From a virus, in the IMG/VR virus record IMGVR_UViG_3300013131_000038, positions 1-64,000 of that record: a stretch of DNA of 64,000 nucleotides, one strand, 5' to 3'. The notes below the pieces were generated by a model. That model made no database searches, was not told where the DNA came from, and saw nothing but the letters and a program-made list of their open reading frames with translations. The stretch's first letter is position 1. Each line of letters opens with the position of its first letter. The position numbers and the translations under genes were made by a program. This document shows, piece by piece, positions 49,968 through 58,165 of the stretch.

Positions 49968-50422
49968 TTAAATTTTATAAGCCCAACAAGTCAAACACTG
50001 GAACAGCATTATCTTTTAATGTTGTTCAGCGTCAAAAAGAGGGAGACGATAAGGGTCTCGACCTCTATGTTAGTTTTGTAAAGCAAGCTTCTTGGAACGA
50101 ACAGAGTCGTAAAGGCTCATTTGCCGAGAACGCAAAGAATCCAGAAAAGACAGCTTCGCTAAAGCTGAACGAGACAGAAGCGGCGACGATCATTCGCGCT
50201 ATTCGTCTCGGCACGAAGTTCTCGACAGTTCATGCGTATCAAGGCGCGACAACGTCGATCATGTTTGGCCCGTATCAAAAGAAGAACGGCGACCATGCGT
50301 TTTCGTTCTCTATCAAGAAGGGTGAACAGTCTTTTTTGATCGGCTTCGAACTCGGAGAGGGCGAGCTTGTCGCTCAGTTCCTTGAGAATTATTTGGCTCA
50401 ATCGTTCGCCGTATCAGAATGA
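49961..50422 (+). CDS. Small protein, possibly nucleic-acid binding
   Basis: The 153-residue protein has an N-terminal beta-rich segment (LKFYKPNKSNTGTALSFNVV) and a pattern of strands separated by charged loops (GLDLYVSFVKQASWNEQSRKGSF), then a helix and AFSFSIKKGEQSFLIGFELGEGELVAQFL. It resembles small DNA-binding proteins of phages, for example Whirly/PC4-like folds, but this is weak. Its start lies inside an inverted repeat. It overlaps the following glycosyltransferase by 4 bases. Confidence 0.45.
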   Translation: MRLKFYKPNKSNTGTALSFNVVQRQKEGDDKGLDLYVSFVKQASWNEQSRKGSFAENAKNPEKTASLKLNETEAATIIRAIRLGTKFSTVHAYQGATTSIMFGPYQKKNGDHAFSFSIKKGEQSFLIGFELGEGELVAQFLENYLAQSFAVSE

Positions 50423-52320
50423 AAAAAACTGTAGTTCTCCACAGCAACCATAGTCGCATCTTTACAGGATTCGGCAAGAACATGAAGAATGTTCTTTTGT
50501 ATTTGCACAAGACTGGCAAGTACAATTTAATCGAGTTCGCCAACACAAAGCACAAAGATGCTCCCGAGCTACAAACGCTGCCTTGGAAAGCCGTTGGGAC
50601 ACTACCAGATCAAGCTCAACTTGCTCAGATTCAGTCCGATCAAAACAAGCTCCGCACCGCTACATACGGTCACTACGAGATTGACAATCTAATCAAAGAG
50701 TACAAGCCAGACTTCTATATCGGCATCGAAGATATTTGGGCTCTGTCTCCGCTTGCCGAAAAGAAGTGGTGGAACAAGAACTGCATGATTTGGACGACGC
50801 TCGACTCGACTCCGCTATATCATGAGGCGATCAAGATCATCCCAAAGGTTAATCATTACTACGCTTGGGCTTCTTTTGCTGGTAAAGAAGTAGAGCGTTT
50901 AGGTCATCCGAAGGGTTCGATCAAGACGCTACGAGGAGCCACCGAAACTTCTTCATTCTTTGCTCTGTCAAACGAAGAGAAGAAAGCGTTGAGAAAAGAG
51001 TTTGGATTGAACGACGAGTTCATTATCGGTTTCGTGTTCCGCAATCAGCTCCGAAAGAGCGTTCCGAATCTTCTTCAAGGGTTCAAGCAATTCAAAGAAA
51101 AGAATCCAGCGTCTAAGGCGAAGCTCTTGTTGCATACGCACTGGAGCGAAGGCTGGGATATCGTAAAGCTGATGAAAGATAATGGCGTCAGTCCGAGTGA
51201 TGTTCTCACAACTTACTTTTGTAAGAAATGCAAGCAGTACGAGGTTAAGCCATTTAGAGGCCAAAAGATCGCGTGTCGTTTCTGCGACGGCAAAGATACT
51301 GTTGAGACCACCAATATCACGAACGGAGTAAGCGAGCAGCAGCTGAACGAGATCTACAATTTGATGGATGTTTACTGTCATCCATTCACTAGCGGCGGGC
51401 AAGAGATTCCCGTAACCGAAGCGAAGCTGACTGAACTCGTTACTCTAGTAACAAACTATTCTTGCGGCGAAGATTTTTGCACCGAAGAGAGCGGCGGTAT
51501 GGCGTTGAGTTGGAAGCCGTACTTTGAACCGGGCACTAACTTCACAAAGGCTACCACGCTTCCAGAATCAATCGCTGATAAGCTTGAGCGTGTCTATAAA
51601 ATGTCCCTTTCGAAGCGGCAAGAGGTGGGCAAGCGGGCAAGACAATTCGTTCTAGACAACCTCTCTGCTGAAGTAATTGGTCGCAAGCTAGAAGAGATCA
51701 TCGACAATTCGGGTAAAGTTGACTGGAACTACGAGTCCGCTTTCGAAGCTCGTAATCCTAAATATGAACCAGCCGACAATCCAAATGATGTTGAGTGGCT
51801 GATTGATATTTATAAAAATGTGCTGCGCATGACCGTCGATGCTAATGATGACGGCTTAAAGGGATGGATGTCTCAGTTAAAGAACGGAATCAGTCGCGAA
51901 CAAATTCTCGACTTTTTCAGAAATACGGCAGTCAAGGAAAACAACGAAAATGCCAAAGTAGATTTCAATGACTTGCTCGACAAAGACGACAAAGGTCGGC
52001 GCATCTTGTTTGTTCTGCCTCAAAGTGCTGGCGACGTGTTTATGGCAACGTCGCTATTGCCATCGATCAAACGTGTTTACCCAGACTACAACATCTACTT
52101 CGCGACGAAGCCAGAATTTTTTGAGATCTTAGACTGCAACCCCTACATTCATAAGCGGCTAGTGTTTAGTCCATTCATGGAAAACTTATTGAGCATGGAA
52201 GGTCATGCTGGAGGCGAAGGATATTTCGACATCACGTTTATCCCGCACATTGGAACACAAAAGATGTTCGACTATCAGCATAACGGCAAAGACATCCTCG
52301 AATACCAAACGATCCTTTAA
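50419..52320 (+). CDS. GT4 glycosyltransferase fused to the N-terminal half of a GT9 domain
   Basis: The 633-residue protein has an N-terminal GT-B fold of GT4 type (residues 1-420): an acceptor part with HSNHSRIFTGFGKNMKNVLLYLH, a donor part with FIIGFVFRNQLRKSVPNLLQGF, a zinc-ribbon-like CKKC...CRFC insertion (CKKCKQYEVKPFRGQKIACRFC), and YNLMDVYCHPFTSGGQEIPVTEA. The last ~110 residues (RILFVLPQSAGDVFMATSLLPSIKRVYPD) are the N-terminal half of a GT9 enzyme and end abruptly. The other half begins in a different frame two bases later. One extra T in the TTT run at 52317-52319 would explain the break. Confidence 0.75.
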   Translation: MKKTVVLHSNHSRIFTGFGKNMKNVLLYLHKTGKYNLIEFANTKHKDAPELQTLPWKAVGTLPDQAQLAQIQSDQNKLRTATYGHYEIDNLIKEYKPDFYIGIEDIWALSPLAEKKWWNKNCMIWTTLDSTPLYHEAIKIIPKVNHYYAWASFAGKEVERLGHPKGSIKTLRGATETSSFFALSNEEKKALRKEFGLNDEFIIGFVFRNQLRKSVPNLLQGFKQFKEKNPASKAKLLLHTHWSEGWDIVKLMKDNGVSPSDVLTTYFCKKCKQYEVKPFRGQKIACRFCDGKDTVETTNITNGVSEQQLNEIYNLMDVYCHPFTSGGQEIPVTEAKLTELVTLVTNYSCGEDFCTEESGGMALSWKPYFEPGTNFTKATTLPESIADKLERVYKMSLSKRQEVGKRARQFVLDNLSAEVIGRKLEEIIDNSGKVDWNYESAFEARNPKYEPADNPNDVEWLIDIYKNVLRMTVDANDDGLKGWMSQLKNGISREQILDFFRNTAVKENNENAKVDFNDLLDKDDKGRRILFVLPQSAGDVFMATSLLPSIKRVYPDYNIYFATKPEFFEILDCNPYIHKRLVFSPFMENLLSMEGHAGGEGYFDITFIPHIGTQKMFDYQHNGKDILEYQTIL

Positions 52321-52321
52321 T

Positions 52322-53506
52322 ATGCATTTACTAGACAGATATGCCTTATCTTGCGGCGTCAAAGCTGAAAAGCCATTCATTGACGAAGCTTACTATCCAC
52401 TATCGGAGGATAACTACATCGTTTTCCAAACGAGCGGCAAAGGAAACTCTCGCCAGTACGATTACTGGTCGAAGGTATTTAATCTGATTCGCGAGTACGC
52501 GACCGACTACAAGATCATTCACGTTGGATTACCCTCGGACCAAACAGTTGGTGGCGTAGACATTGATCTTCGCGGCAGAACTTCGATCAAGCAGTTGGCT
52601 TACGTTATCAAGAACTGCAAGATGTACCTCGGAGTTGACAGTTTATCGACGCACCTTGCTGGTTTTTATGATAAAAAAATCGTGTCTCTGTACTCGTATA
52701 GTTACGCTCAAAACTGTGGCCCAGTTTTTGGCTCGCCCGAGAACAAGACGCTAATCGAGGTAGACTGGAAGAAGCATGGCAAGCCCTCGTTCTCGTTCAA
52801 CGAAAAGGAAAAGAAGATCAATACGATCTATCCCGAAGTCATTGCTCGCGCTGCGCTCAAGCAACTTGGCGTAGACAACGATTTAGATAAGTTCAACACG
52901 ATTCATATCGGAGAGCTTTACCACTCTCCAACTATTGAAATCATTCCAAACAACCTTCAGATCCACTCAATCGTAAAGGATAAAGTTTGTAACGTTCGAA
53001 TGGACCTTTTCTTTGGTGAGGACGTTTTACTTTCTCTCGCGAGATACGCTTCTATCAATATCATTACTGATCGAGAGATCTCACTTGAAAAGATTTTGCA
53101 AATCAAGCAAAAGATTGTTGGCTTCACGATTGTTGCGAACGATTCAATTTCAATCGCTTACCTTTCCGAGTTGAAAACTCTCGGTATTAAAGTTTCTCTA
53201 ATAGCTCCAGACGGGCCAGACTGGTCTCGTTTGTGTGCGAAATTCTTCGACTTTTGTCTTGACAAGGAGGATATCATCACTAAAAACGATGTAGAAAATG
53301 CAGATCAGATCGACGACACTTGCGTGTTCTCTTCGGAAAAAATCATACTTTCCGATGGAAAAGTGTATTCCAGCAAAATAGCATGGAAAAGCAATTCTCC
53401 GAAAACATCGAGAACAACAAAGGTTGTAGATCACCCAGATTTCTGGGAGGAAAGCGAGCATTTTCATATCTTCAAAGATGAGCGACCAACAAACTCCAAT
53501 TATTGA
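52322..53506 (+). CDS. C-terminal half of a GT9 domain plus extra domain
   Basis: The 394-residue protein starts MHLLDRYALSCGVKAEKPF, which in intact GT9-like proteins continues from the segment that ends the previous gene. It then contains NYIVFQTSGKG, a donor-binding VIKNCKMYLGVDSLSTHLAGF block and YPEVIARAALKQL. About 150 extra residues follow with alternating strands. Removal of one T before the ATG would join it in frame with 50419-52320 into one protein of about 1,027 residues. The split could be genuine, with two polypeptides assembling a GT9 site. The last 29 bases overlap the next gene. Confidence 0.68.
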   Translation: MHLLDRYALSCGVKAEKPFIDEAYYPLSEDNYIVFQTSGKGNSRQYDYWSKVFNLIREYATDYKIIHVGLPSDQTVGGVDIDLRGRTSIKQLAYVIKNCKMYLGVDSLSTHLAGFYDKKIVSLYSYSYAQNCGPVFGSPENKTLIEVDWKKHGKPSFSFNEKEKKINTIYPEVIARAALKQLGVDNDLDKFNTIHIGELYHSPTIEIIPNNLQIHSIVKDKVCNVRMDLFFGEDVLLSLARYASINIITDREISLEKILQIKQKIVGFTIVANDSISIAYLSELKTLGIKVSLIAPDGPDWSRLCAKFFDFCLDKEDIITKNDVENADQIDDTCVFSSEKIILSDGKVYSSKIAWKSNSPKTSRTTKVVDHPDFWEESEHFHIFKDERPTNSNY

Positions 53507-54263
53507 CGTAAAGGCTGACACGAAGCCACAAAATTCAAGCTTACGCGACGAGCGAGGGCTTTTAAAAGGAATAGATTACATCCTTAATAAGGACGGGACA
53601 GTAAACTGGCGAGCAATGATCAACCCCGCTCACCTCTATCCAAATAAGGATTGGTTTAATCGCCGCAATCTTCCGACCCCAGAGACGAGCGAAGGATTGC
53701 GAGACGAACAGCTTTTGATTAGGCTCGGAGGAATCAAGGAACTGGCAAAGCTTCGTGGATTCGAATGCGTTGACTTCGACTTGCTTAAGCTTGAGCGAGA
53801 TTACGTTGTTTCGAAATGTACGATTAGCTGGATTCGTAATTTTGAGTGCACGTCCGAAGAGTTCTTTTGCTTCATTAAGAATTCCGACGTTGCGAACGCC
53901 ACGACCGAAAATACTGACGGTTTCGGGCAAAAGTTTCTAGAGACTATCGCGGCTAACCGCTCGTTTGTTCGAGCCGTTCGTAACTTTCTTGGCATTCATA
54001 TCGTTGGGGAAGATGAGATTGCGAAGAGTGGCAGCGGAGGCAAGACTCAAACGGCTGACGGGTCTGCTGACGTTACTCCACAAGCCGTGCTGTCAAAGAA
54101 GTTCCAAGAAGTGATCGGCGGCGAGTTTCCCGATTTCCGTGAGTGGCTCCGCACGCTCTGGAAGGAAGAAACGTATCGCAACGAAGAAGCGAAGAACTGG
54201 AACTCTTGGTCCGACGTGCCAAGCAAGGAAGCTCGCACGTTACTCAAGCACCTCAAGTTATGA
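53478..54263 (+). CDS. Possible ssDNA-annealing or recombination protein
   Basis: The 261-residue protein contains NWRAMINPAHLYPNKDWF, a central 'KCTISWIRNFECTS' beta segment, and FLETIAANRSFVRAVRNFLGI. The last resembles the 'AxTxAxxRAxxNxxG' helix found in Rad52/Sak-type annealing proteins and related RPA-binding domains. A Gly/Ser/Thr linker and a C-terminal helical WKEETYRNEEAKNWNSW region follow. I propose a recombination mediator or annealing protein acting with the RecA-like protein and SSB; the evidence is motif-like only. It is coupled to the GNAT gene by an ATGA overlap. Confidence 0.4.
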   Translation: MSDQQTPIIDVKADTKPQNSSLRDERGLLKGIDYILNKDGTVNWRAMINPAHLYPNKDWFNRRNLPTPETSEGLRDEQLLIRLGGIKELAKLRGFECVDFDLLKLERDYVVSKCTISWIRNFECTSEEFFCFIKNSDVANATTENTDGFGQKFLETIAANRSFVRAVRNFLGIHIVGEDEIAKSGSGGKTQTADGSADVTPQAVLSKKFQEVIGGEFPDFREWLRTLWKEETYRNEEAKNWNSWSDVPSKEARTLLKHLKL

Positions 54264-54730
54264 TCAAGAGGATTGAAAAAGTAACAGAGCTTCGCGAGGT
54301 TCTCGATCAGATGGAAAAGTCTGACCGTTTAGATCTCGTTCTGAAGACTCACAAGCACGTTGCGGGAGATTGGGACTTGCCTCACTTAAAGAGTGAGCTT
54401 TCGCATCTCCTGCTTTCTTTCCGAGACAACGCCGTTGTCTACGTTTACTTTCGCGACGGCAAGCCAAACTCGATCTTTGCGGGACTGATCTCGCAAGATT
54501 GGGCTTGCGGCAAAACGGGACTCAATGAAATCATTTGGGTCACAACTGGTAAGTCTTTTCTCGATGGAGTTATTGTTTTACAAGAAATCGAGAAACTAGT
54601 GGCACAGAGAGGTTTAGATTACTTGTCGTGCCACTGGATGTGTAACGGCGGCGATCCGCGAGTGCAGATGTTCTATATGAACAACGGCTTTCGTCTCGAT
54701 ACACTTACCTTTGTAAAGAATTATAAATAA
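54260..54730 (+). CDS. GNAT-family acetyltransferase
   Basis: The 156-residue protein has the GNAT layout: an N-terminal helix pair, central strands (NAVVYVYFRDGKPNSIFAGLISQDW, EIIWVTTGKSF) and a helix followed by a C-terminal strand with QMFYMNNGFRLDTLTFVK, the usual 'fYxxxGF' end of the family. The acetyl-CoA-binding R/Q-x-x-G-x-G/A motif is not obvious (GKSFLDGVIVLQEIEKL stands in its place). Start ATG 54260 overlaps the previous stop. Substrate unknown; host or phage protein modification and antirestriction are possibilities. Confidence 0.7.
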   Translation: MIKRIEKVTELREVLDQMEKSDRLDLVLKTHKHVAGDWDLPHLKSELSHLLLSFRDNAVVYVYFRDGKPNSIFAGLISQDWACGKTGLNEIIWVTTGKSFLDGVIVLQEIEKLVAQRGLDYLSCHWMCNGGDPRVQMFYMNNGFRLDTLTFVKNYK

Positions 54731-54748
54731 TCGCCAGTTGGCGGTTTT
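54729..54748 (+). terminator. Probable terminator after the GNAT gene
   Basis: AATCGCC (54729-54735) pairs with GGCGGTT (54740-54746), including one G-U pair, around an AGTT loop, followed by TTTT. It is weaker than the other terminators. It sits at the stop codon of the GNAT gene. Confidence 0.6.
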
Positions 54749-54765
54749 ACATGGCAAATGATTGG

Positions 54766-54781
54766 GGCTTTATGTAAAGCC
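54766..54781 (+). promoter_or_regulatory. Inverted repeat upstream of nrdA
   Basis: GGCTTT (54766-54771) and AAAGCC (54776-54781) form a 6-bp perfect hairpin with an ATGT loop. A TGTAAAG lies inside it at 54773-54779. It stands 24 bases before the nrdA ATG and could be an operator or a late-promoter-containing hairpin. It is not a typical NrdR box. Confidence 0.4.
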
Positions 54782-54804
54782 ATTTACCTTATTTTACTTT
54801 TAAG

Positions 54805-57105
54805 ATGAAAAAATCAATGACAGTTAAAAAGAGAAGCGGCGACATCGAGAAGTTCGACGCTGACAAGATTAATAAAGTTTTACAATGGGCTTGCGACGGC
54901 ATTTCCGGAACCTCGTTCGAGGAGGTCGGGATGAACGCCAACGTAGCTTTCTTTGACGGTATCTCGTCCAAAGACATTCACAATACGCTAATCGAAGCTG
55001 CTGCGGGGCTAATTTCTGAGGAAAAACCTCAGTATCAATTTGTTGCGTCTCGCTTACTCAACTATCACCTCCGAAAAGAAGTTTGGGGAGGGAAGAATGC
55101 TCCGAAACTGATTGATTTTGTAAAAGAAAATATTAAATATGGCGTTTACGATCCAGACATTCTTAAGTGGTACGATGATCGCGAGTTCCATAAGTTAGAC
55201 GAGTTTCTGAAACACGACCGTGACTTTGACTTCGCTTATGCTGGTATCAAGCAGCTTTGCGACAAGTACCTCGTTCAAAATCGGACAACAAAGAAGATTT
55301 ACGAGACTCCACAGTTTGCGTACATCTTGATCGCTATGACTCTGTTCAGGGGTTATAAGGAGAATCGCCTACAGTACATTAAGAAAGCTTATAGCTACTT
55401 TAGCCAGCACAAGATCAATCTGCCTACCCCAATCATGGCGGGCGTTCGCACGACGCTAAAGAGCTACGCCTCTTGCGCTTTGTTTACCGTAGATGACACG
55501 CTAAATTCGATTTTCTCGAACAACTCGGCTGTAGGTATGGCTACGGCAAATCGATACGGAATTGGCCTTAATATGAGCCGAATCCGAGCCGTTAATGCGC
55601 CCGTTAAGGGCGGCATGGTTAGTCACACGGGTCCAATCCCATTTTTGAAGATGTTCGAGTCTACCGTAAAGAGTTGCCACCAGAACGGCATTCGCGGCGG
55701 CTCTGCTACCGTAAACGTTTCTTGGTTTCACCACGATATCGAAGATATCCTCGTTCTCAAGAACAATGCGGGTACTGACGATAATCGCGTTCGCAAGCTT
55801 GACTATTGCATCGGCTTTGACCGCGTATTCTATGATCGCGTCCTAAACAACGAAAAGATCACTCTTTTCTCGTATCACGAAGTTCCCGAGCTTTGGAATC
55901 GATTCGGCTTCCCAGACTTTAAGGATCTTTACCTTGCCGCAGAAAAGAACGCGAAGCTGAAGTTTAAGAAGACGATGAATGCCCGCGATCTCTTTATGCT
56001 CTTCTCGAAGGAGCGTGTAGAGACGGGACGTATCTACGTCATGAACGTTGACCACGCAAACTCGCACGGTTCTTGGCTTGAGCAAGTGGACACTAGCAAT
56101 CTCTGTACGGAAATAACTCAACCATTAATTCCGATTTCAGATCTTAATGATAAAAATGGAGAGATCGGTGTTTGTATTCTCTCTGCCGTTAATCTCCTCA
56201 AGGTTGACAAAGACGAGATGGAACCCGTGTGCGACGTTATTGTTCGAATGCTCGAAGAGCTTATCGACCACCAGAACTATTTTGTTCCTGCCGCAGAGAA
56301 TTTTGCGAAGCGTCGTCGTAGCCTCGGCGTTGGCGTCACGAATCTCGCCGCTTACTTGGCCGATCTTGGCGTAAAGTATTACGACAAGGCCGCGCCGAAT
56401 AAGGCGGCGGCAATCATGGAGCTTGTCAGCTATAACTTGATCAAGGCGTCCGTTGAACTGGCAAAGGAAAAGGGTGCGTGCGAAAAGTTCGACAAAACAA
56501 AGTTCTCGCAAGGTATTCTCCCTATTGATACTTACTGCAAGAACATCGATGAGTTCGTAACCGAAAAACTTCATTGCGATTGGGAATCGCTGCGCAAAGA
56601 CATCAAGCAGCACGGTATGCGCCACAGCACGCTCACTGCGATCATGCCCGTAGAGTCGAGTTCCGTTATTCAGTCATCGACAAACGGCATCGAGCCACCA
56701 CGCTCGCTGATTTCGCAGAAGCGTTCAAAAGCTGGCATTATCCCAGTTGTCGTTCCTAATATCCGTTCGAAGAAGAACGACTACACGCTCGCATTTGAAA
56801 TGCCAAATAACCACGGCTATCTTAAGGTTGTCGCGGCGCTTCAGAAGTTCACCGACATGAGCATCTCGACCAACTTGTACTATAACGTTAATCGTTATCC
56901 GAACAAGATTCCGAATCAAACGGAACTGCTCGGAGACATTATGATCGCTTACAAGTACGGAATTAAGAACCTTTATTACACAAATACATTTGACGGCGAC
57001 ACACAAACCGTCTTAGATTCAACTCCTAACCCAACCAAAGAACCCGCAAAGCAGCCAGAAACCGAAGAGGCCGATGGCTGCGCTGGTGGGGCTTGCACGC
57101 TGTAA
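54805..57105 (+). CDS. nrdA: Ribonucleoside-diphosphate reductase, large subunit (class Ia)
   Basis: The 766-residue protein has a short ATP-cone-like N-terminus (VKKRSGDIEKFDADKINKVL), an NrdA ten-stranded barrel with SYASCALFTVDD (first active-site Cys), NLCTEI (second Cys with catalytic Glu), VCILSAVNL and 'AIMPVESSSVIQSSTNGIEPPRSLISQKRSKAG', and a C-terminal redox pair in CAGGACTL. It reduces ribonucleotides to deoxyribonucleotides with NrdB. The start could also be ATG 54814. It matches E. coli-type class Ia enzymes. nrdB follows after 4 bases. Confidence 0.95.
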   Translation: MKKSMTVKKRSGDIEKFDADKINKVLQWACDGISGTSFEEVGMNANVAFFDGISSKDIHNTLIEAAAGLISEEKPQYQFVASRLLNYHLRKEVWGGKNAPKLIDFVKENIKYGVYDPDILKWYDDREFHKLDEFLKHDRDFDFAYAGIKQLCDKYLVQNRTTKKIYETPQFAYILIAMTLFRGYKENRLQYIKKAYSYFSQHKINLPTPIMAGVRTTLKSYASCALFTVDDTLNSIFSNNSAVGMATANRYGIGLNMSRIRAVNAPVKGGMVSHTGPIPFLKMFESTVKSCHQNGIRGGSATVNVSWFHHDIEDILVLKNNAGTDDNRVRKLDYCIGFDRVFYDRVLNNEKITLFSYHEVPELWNRFGFPDFKDLYLAAEKNAKLKFKKTMNARDLFMLFSKERVETGRIYVMNVDHANSHGSWLEQVDTSNLCTEITQPLIPISDLNDKNGEIGVCILSAVNLLKVDKDEMEPVCDVIVRMLEELIDHQNYFVPAAENFAKRRRSLGVGVTNLAAYLADLGVKYYDKAAPNKAAAIMELVSYNLIKASVELAKEKGACEKFDKTKFSQGILPIDTYCKNIDEFVTEKLHCDWESLRKDIKQHGMRHSTLTAIMPVESSSVIQSSTNGIEPPRSLISQKRSKAGIIPVVVPNIRSKKNDYTLAFEMPNNHGYLKVVAALQKFTDMSISTNLYYNVNRYPNKIPNQTELLGDIMIAYKYGIKNLYYTNTFDGDTQTVLDSTPNPTKEPAKQPETEEADGCAGGACTL

Positions 57106-57109
57106 TAAA

Positions 57110-58165
57110 ATGAAAACTGTACTCAACACAATTAATCTCGACTCGTTAAAGCAGCCGCTTTTCCTTGGAGAAGACTTGGCTATTCAACGGTACGACCGTT
57201 TGAAGTACCCGAAGTTTTACGAGCTTTACGACCAGCAGATCAACTTCTTTTGGCGACCCCAAGAGATCAATCTCACAAAAGATGCCGCCGATTACAAGAC
57301 TCTCTCACCAGAAGAGCGTTTTGTTTTCGATAGCAATCTTCGCTTCCAGACGATGACCGACTCGATGCTTAGTCGCAGCATCAACTCGCTGTCCGATTAT
57401 GTTTCGAACCCAGAGCTAGAAATCTGCATGAACGTTTGGTCGTTCTTCGAGACTGTACATAGCAATAGCTATACATACATTCTCCAGAATGTTCACCCCG
57501 ACGCGACCAAGTTCTTCGACTCGATTCTCGAAGACAAGGAGATCGTGAAGCGTGCTCAAGCCATCTCTAGCCGCTACGATGCTTTGCTTAACACGCGAAG
57601 CACCGATCCTAAGCAGCAGATTCTCGATGCCCTTATCGCTACACAAATTACCGAAGGCTTAACGTTCTACGTTTCGTTCGCGTGCTCGTTCTACTTTGGC
57701 TATCGCGGAAAGATGGAAGGCAACGCAAAAATTATTAATTTAATTTCTCGCGACGAGAACCTTCACGTTGCTATCACGCAAAATATCATTAAGATCTTGC
57801 GCGATCACCCGAGCGAAGGCTTCCAAGAGCTTCTCAAGAAGAACGAAGATCGAATCTACGAGGCTTACAGAATGGCAGTGGACGCAGAAAAGGAATGGGC
57901 CGATTATCTGTTCTCTAAGGGAAGCTTGATCGGTTTGACTGCCGACTCGTTGAAGCAATACGTTGAGTGGCTCGCGGATAACCGCTTGACATCAATGGGT
58001 TACAATAAAATTTATAACGCTAAGTCCAACCCACTCTCTGGCTGGCTTAATAGCTTCTACGACTCCAAGAAGGTTCAGGTTGCCCCGCAAGAAACGGAAA
58101 TCTCGTCCTACGTTAAAGGCGTAGATAACAAGATTGACGAATCCGTCTTCGATATTAAGTTTTAA
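57110..58165 (+). CDS. nrdB: Ribonucleoside-diphosphate reductase, small subunit
   Basis: The 351-residue protein keeps the di-iron ligands: Asp in QTMTDSM, Glu and His in WSFFETVHSNSY, Glu in TEGLTFYVSFACSF, and Glu-His in SRDENLHVA. The radical Tyr position (SNSYTYI) is also present. It generates the tyrosyl radical for NrdA. The ATG at 57110 follows the nrdA stop by 4 bases; an upstream in-frame ATG at 57074 lies inside nrdA. The C-terminal SVFDIKF tail probably docks to NrdA. It is convergent with the gpJ-like gene, overlapping by 4 bases. Confidence 0.95.
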   Translation: MKTVLNTINLDSLKQPLFLGEDLAIQRYDRLKYPKFYELYDQQINFFWRPQEINLTKDAADYKTLSPEERFVFDSNLRFQTMTDSMLSRSINSLSDYVSNPELEICMNVWSFFETVHSNSYTYILQNVHPDATKFFDSILEDKEIVKRAQAISSRYDALLNTRSTDPKQQILDALIATQITEGLTFYVSFACSFYFGYRGKMEGNAKIINLISRDENLHVAITQNIIKILRDHPSEGFQELLKKNEDRIYEAYRMAVDAEKEWADYLFSKGSLIGLTADSLKQYVEWLADNRLTSMGYNKIYNAKSNPLSGWLNSFYDSKKVQVAPQETEISSYVKGVDNKIDESVFDIKF

